Notes under the pieces: model-generated | What the model was told of the DNA's origin: nothing | Databases searched by the model: none | What the model saw: only the letters and a program-made list of their open reading frames with translations | Shown here: positions 62,514-64,000 of the stretch, one piece after another | How positions within the stretch are numbered: position 1 is the stretch's first letter | Layout of the letters: every line of letters starts with the position of its first letter | Made by a program: the position numbers and the translations under genes | Origin: Cephaloticoccus primus | GTDB taxonomy: Bacteria; Verrucomicrobiota; Verrucomicrobiia; Opitutales; Opitutaceae | Direction: 5' to 3' | Length of the DNA: 64,000 nucleotides | Assembly: GCF_001580015.1 (NCBI RefSeq) | Contig: NZ_LSZQ01000052.1 | Coordinates: forward strand, 1 to 64,000

Positions 62514-62792
62514 TCAGGCGGCGGCCGCAGCGGCGGACTTGCCGCGCTTGCTCGCATCGTAAGTCGCCTTGAGCATGAGGTTGGAGATGTGGATCGAGCC
62601 CTCGCGCTCGGCAATCGTGCCATTGGGGTGATCCTGCGACTTCTTGAGGTGGCGCTTGATCATCGCCACGCCTTCGACCCGCGCACGGGACTTGGCGGCG
62701 AGGATTTCCAGCACCTTGCCTTCTTTACCTTTATGCGAACCGGCGATGACGGTGACCTGGTCGCCGCGTTTGATGTGAAATTTAGCAGCCAT
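62514..62792 (-). CDS. rplX: 50S ribosomal protein L24
   Basis: Assembly-initiating protein with a KOW motif: GDQVTVIAGSHKGKEGKVLEI. In 92 aa it also has the VEGVAMIKRHLKKSQ stretch and an Ala-rich end. It starts 2 bp after the rplN stop. The gap of 138 bp to rplE is longer than most in this operon and holds nothing recognised. Confidence 0.97.
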   Translation of the reverse strand: MAAKFHIKRGDQVTVIAGSHKGKEGKVLEILAAKSRARVEGVAMIKRHLKKSQDHPNGTIAEREGSIHISNLMLKATYDASKRGKSAAAAAA

Positions 62793-62794
62793 TG

Positions 62795-63160
62795 TTAGAG
62801 TACCTCCGGGGCCAACGAGATGATCTTCATAAAATTCTTCGCGCGCAGCTCGCGGGCGACCGGGCCAAAGATACGGGTGCCCTTGGGGTTGTTGTTGGCG
62901 TCGATGATGACGACCGCGTTGCTGTCAAAGCGCAGGTAGCTGCCATCCGCGCGGCGGACCGGAGCCTTGGTGCGGACGACGACCGCCTTGACGACCTCGC
63001 CCTTCTTGACCGAGGCATCAGTCGAGCTTTCGCGGATGTGGATGGTGACGATGTCGCCAATGCCCGCGGTGTCGGTGTTTTGCCCCGCCTTGCGGATCAT
63101 GGCGGCCTTTCGCGCGCCCGTGTTGTCGGCGATGGTGAGTCTGGAACGAAGTTGGATCAT
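62795..63160 (-). CDS. rplN: 50S ribosomal protein L14
   Basis: Bridge protein of the 50S subunit, 121 aa, very conserved: [32 protein letters not shown] and [23 protein letters not shown]. Nothing unusual. Confidence 0.98.
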   Translation of the reverse strand: MIQLRSRLTIADNTGARKAAMIRKAGQNTDTAGIGDIVTIHIRESSTDASVKKGEVVKAVVVRTKAPVRRADGSYLRFDSNAVVIIDANNNPKGTRIFGPVARELRAKNFMKIISLAPEVL

Positions 63161-63258
63161 GACGTGAGTCCGTGTGTGGGATTTAAATAGTCAGTGCAGA
63201 CGCGAAGTGCGGCGCGCGGCGGTGGAGGGAAAATCGCAGTGCAAGCGGAGGCGCGTGC

Positions 63259-63582
63259 TCAGGCCTTGGCCTCTGCGCCCGCAGCAGCGGCAGTCTCGGC
63301 AGCGACGTCCTCAATGCTCGCGGCGCGCTCCAGGATCGAGACGATGCGCCAGCGCTTCAGGCGGCTCAGGGGGCGCGTCTCCATGATCTCCACCTTGTCC
63401 CCCGGGTGCGTCTCGTTTTTCTCATCATGCGCGTGCACGACGGTCTGGCGGTTGACGACCTTGTGGTAAAGCGGGTGCGGCGTCTTGTAGGGGATCGTCA
63501 CCTTGATGGACTTGTCGCCGGAGCGGCTGGTGACGAAGCCGATGAGTGTCTTGCGGCTGTTATGGCGAATGTGCTGGGACAT
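63259..63582 (-). CDS. rpsQ: 30S ribosomal protein S17
   Basis: 16S rRNA-binding protein with the OB fold. The core has LIGFVTSRSGDKSIKVTIPY and VHAHDEKNETHPGDKVEIMETRPLSRLKRWRIV. At 107 aa it is longer than the usual 80-90 because of an Ala/Glu-rich C-terminal tail. Confidence 0.97.
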   Translation of the reverse strand: MSQHIRHNSRKTLIGFVTSRSGDKSIKVTIPYKTPHPLYHKVVNRQTVVHAHDEKNETHPGDKVEIMETRPLSRLKRWRIVSILERAASIEDVAAETAAAAGAEAKA

Positions 63583-63631
63583 GGGCGGCAGTATGTGTGG
63601 CGAGCGTATGAGGCAGTGACCAGAGCGCGCG

Positions 63632-63829
63632 TCAGGCGGCTTGGCGGCCCTTCTCGTTCAAGATGGTTTCCAGGCGGGCGATTGTCTTGCGAAGCGCGCG
63701 CAGTTCGTGGGTTTTCTCCAGCTGGCCGGTCTGCTTGCGCAGGCGCATCTGGAGGAGCTGGTCGCGGGACTCGCGGAGCTTGGCAGTGATCTCGACCGGT
63801 GAGAGTTCGCGGATTTCTTTAGAAGTCAT
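63632..63829 (-). CDS. rpmC: 50S ribosomal protein L29
   Basis: Small helical protein at the tunnel exit, 65 aa. It begins [20 protein letters not shown] and has [28 protein letters not shown]. Standard position between rplP and rpsQ. Confidence 0.96.
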   Translation of the reverse strand: MTSKEIRELSPVEITAKLRESRDQLLQMRLRKQTGQLEKTHELRALRKTIARLETILNEKGRQAA

Positions 63830-63880
63830 GAGTGCAGTGTGCGCGTGGGCAGGAGTGATCGGCGGGCGGGCGCGCTCAGG

Positions 63881-64000
63881 TTAGCGGGTGATGAAACGGC
63901 AATGGAAAGGCAGCTTCGCATCCGCCAGGCGGAAGGCTTCCTTGGCGATCGTGGCAGGCACGCCGGAAAGCTCGAAAAGCATGGTGCCCGGCTTGATGAC
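63881..64000 (-). CDS. rplP: 50S ribosomal protein L16, C-terminal part (cut by window edge)
   Basis: Only the last 39 codons are in the window. The translated end reads [20 protein letters not shown] and finishes [11 protein letters not shown], matching the L16 C-terminus. The stop is TAA at 63881-63883. The gene continues beyond the right edge toward rpsC in the normal S10-operon order. Confidence 0.93.
   Translation of the reverse strand, partial: VIKPGTMLFELSGVPATIAKEAFRLADAKLPFHCRFITR

Overview
The window looks like a chromosome segment of a GC-rich Gram-negative member of the PVC group, most probably a verrucomicrobium of the Opitutales type. This is inferred from gene content: a fused LpxC-FabZ protein, a chlamydia-like long GreA, a Minf_1886-family protein (known from Planctomycetes and Verrucomicrobia), lipid A genes and a FecI-FecR-TonB receptor set. 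No 16S rRNA is present to confirm it.

Layout. 1-7.5 kb: gcvP, nth, tRNA-Val(CAC), clpB. 7.7-11.8 kb: a compact, clearly AT-richer leftward operon of four genes (C5-cytosine methyltransferase, GHKL/MORC-like ATPase, unrecognised Rossmann-like protein, HEPN-like protein), which looks like a horizontally acquired defence cassette. 12-20.8 kb: glycosyltransferase, Minf_1886 protein, M16 protease, lpxA, lpxC-fabZ, efp and a repeat-built coiled-coil membrane protein. 21-30.8 kb: recN, tRNA-Val(GAC), and the leftward translation/RNA operon nusA-infB-rbfA-DHH phosphoesterase-truB-ribF. 31-37.2 kb: a RelE/ParE-type toxin-antitoxin pair, DUF2851, DUF805, a sodium/proton antiporter-like protein, an ArsC/Spx-like protein and glyA. 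37.3-42.2 kb: an IS630 element, an MFS exporter and rsmB. 42.2-50 kb: long greA, an ArsR-methyltransferase fusion, and a sigma factor/anti-sigma/TonB receptor operon. 50.6-52.2 kb: lysA-like gene and a small zinc-ribbon membrane protein. 52.3-64 kb: the spc-alpha ribosomal operon, leftward from rplP (cut by the window edge) to rplQ, ending at a strong terminator.

Two things stand out. First, the four-gene cassette, in which a methyltransferase and a GHKL ATPase are paired with an unknown Rossmann-like protein and an apparent HEPN (R-X5-H) protein, with no classical restriction nuclease visible. Second, a family of intergenic mosaic palindromes near 4.1-4.4, 22.8-23.0, 33.5, 37.3/38.4-38.8, 40.3-40.7 and 50.1-50.5 kb. 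They share end boxes, a 5-bp mini-hairpin whose arms change sequence but stay complementary, a 49-53 bp long hairpin and a short GC hairpin, always in the same order and spacing. IS630 has inserted into one of them. Further points are a degenerate adenylate kinase in the adk slot between secY and map, EF-P with Asn at the residue normally modified, and a TonB receptor gene that appears chimeric.
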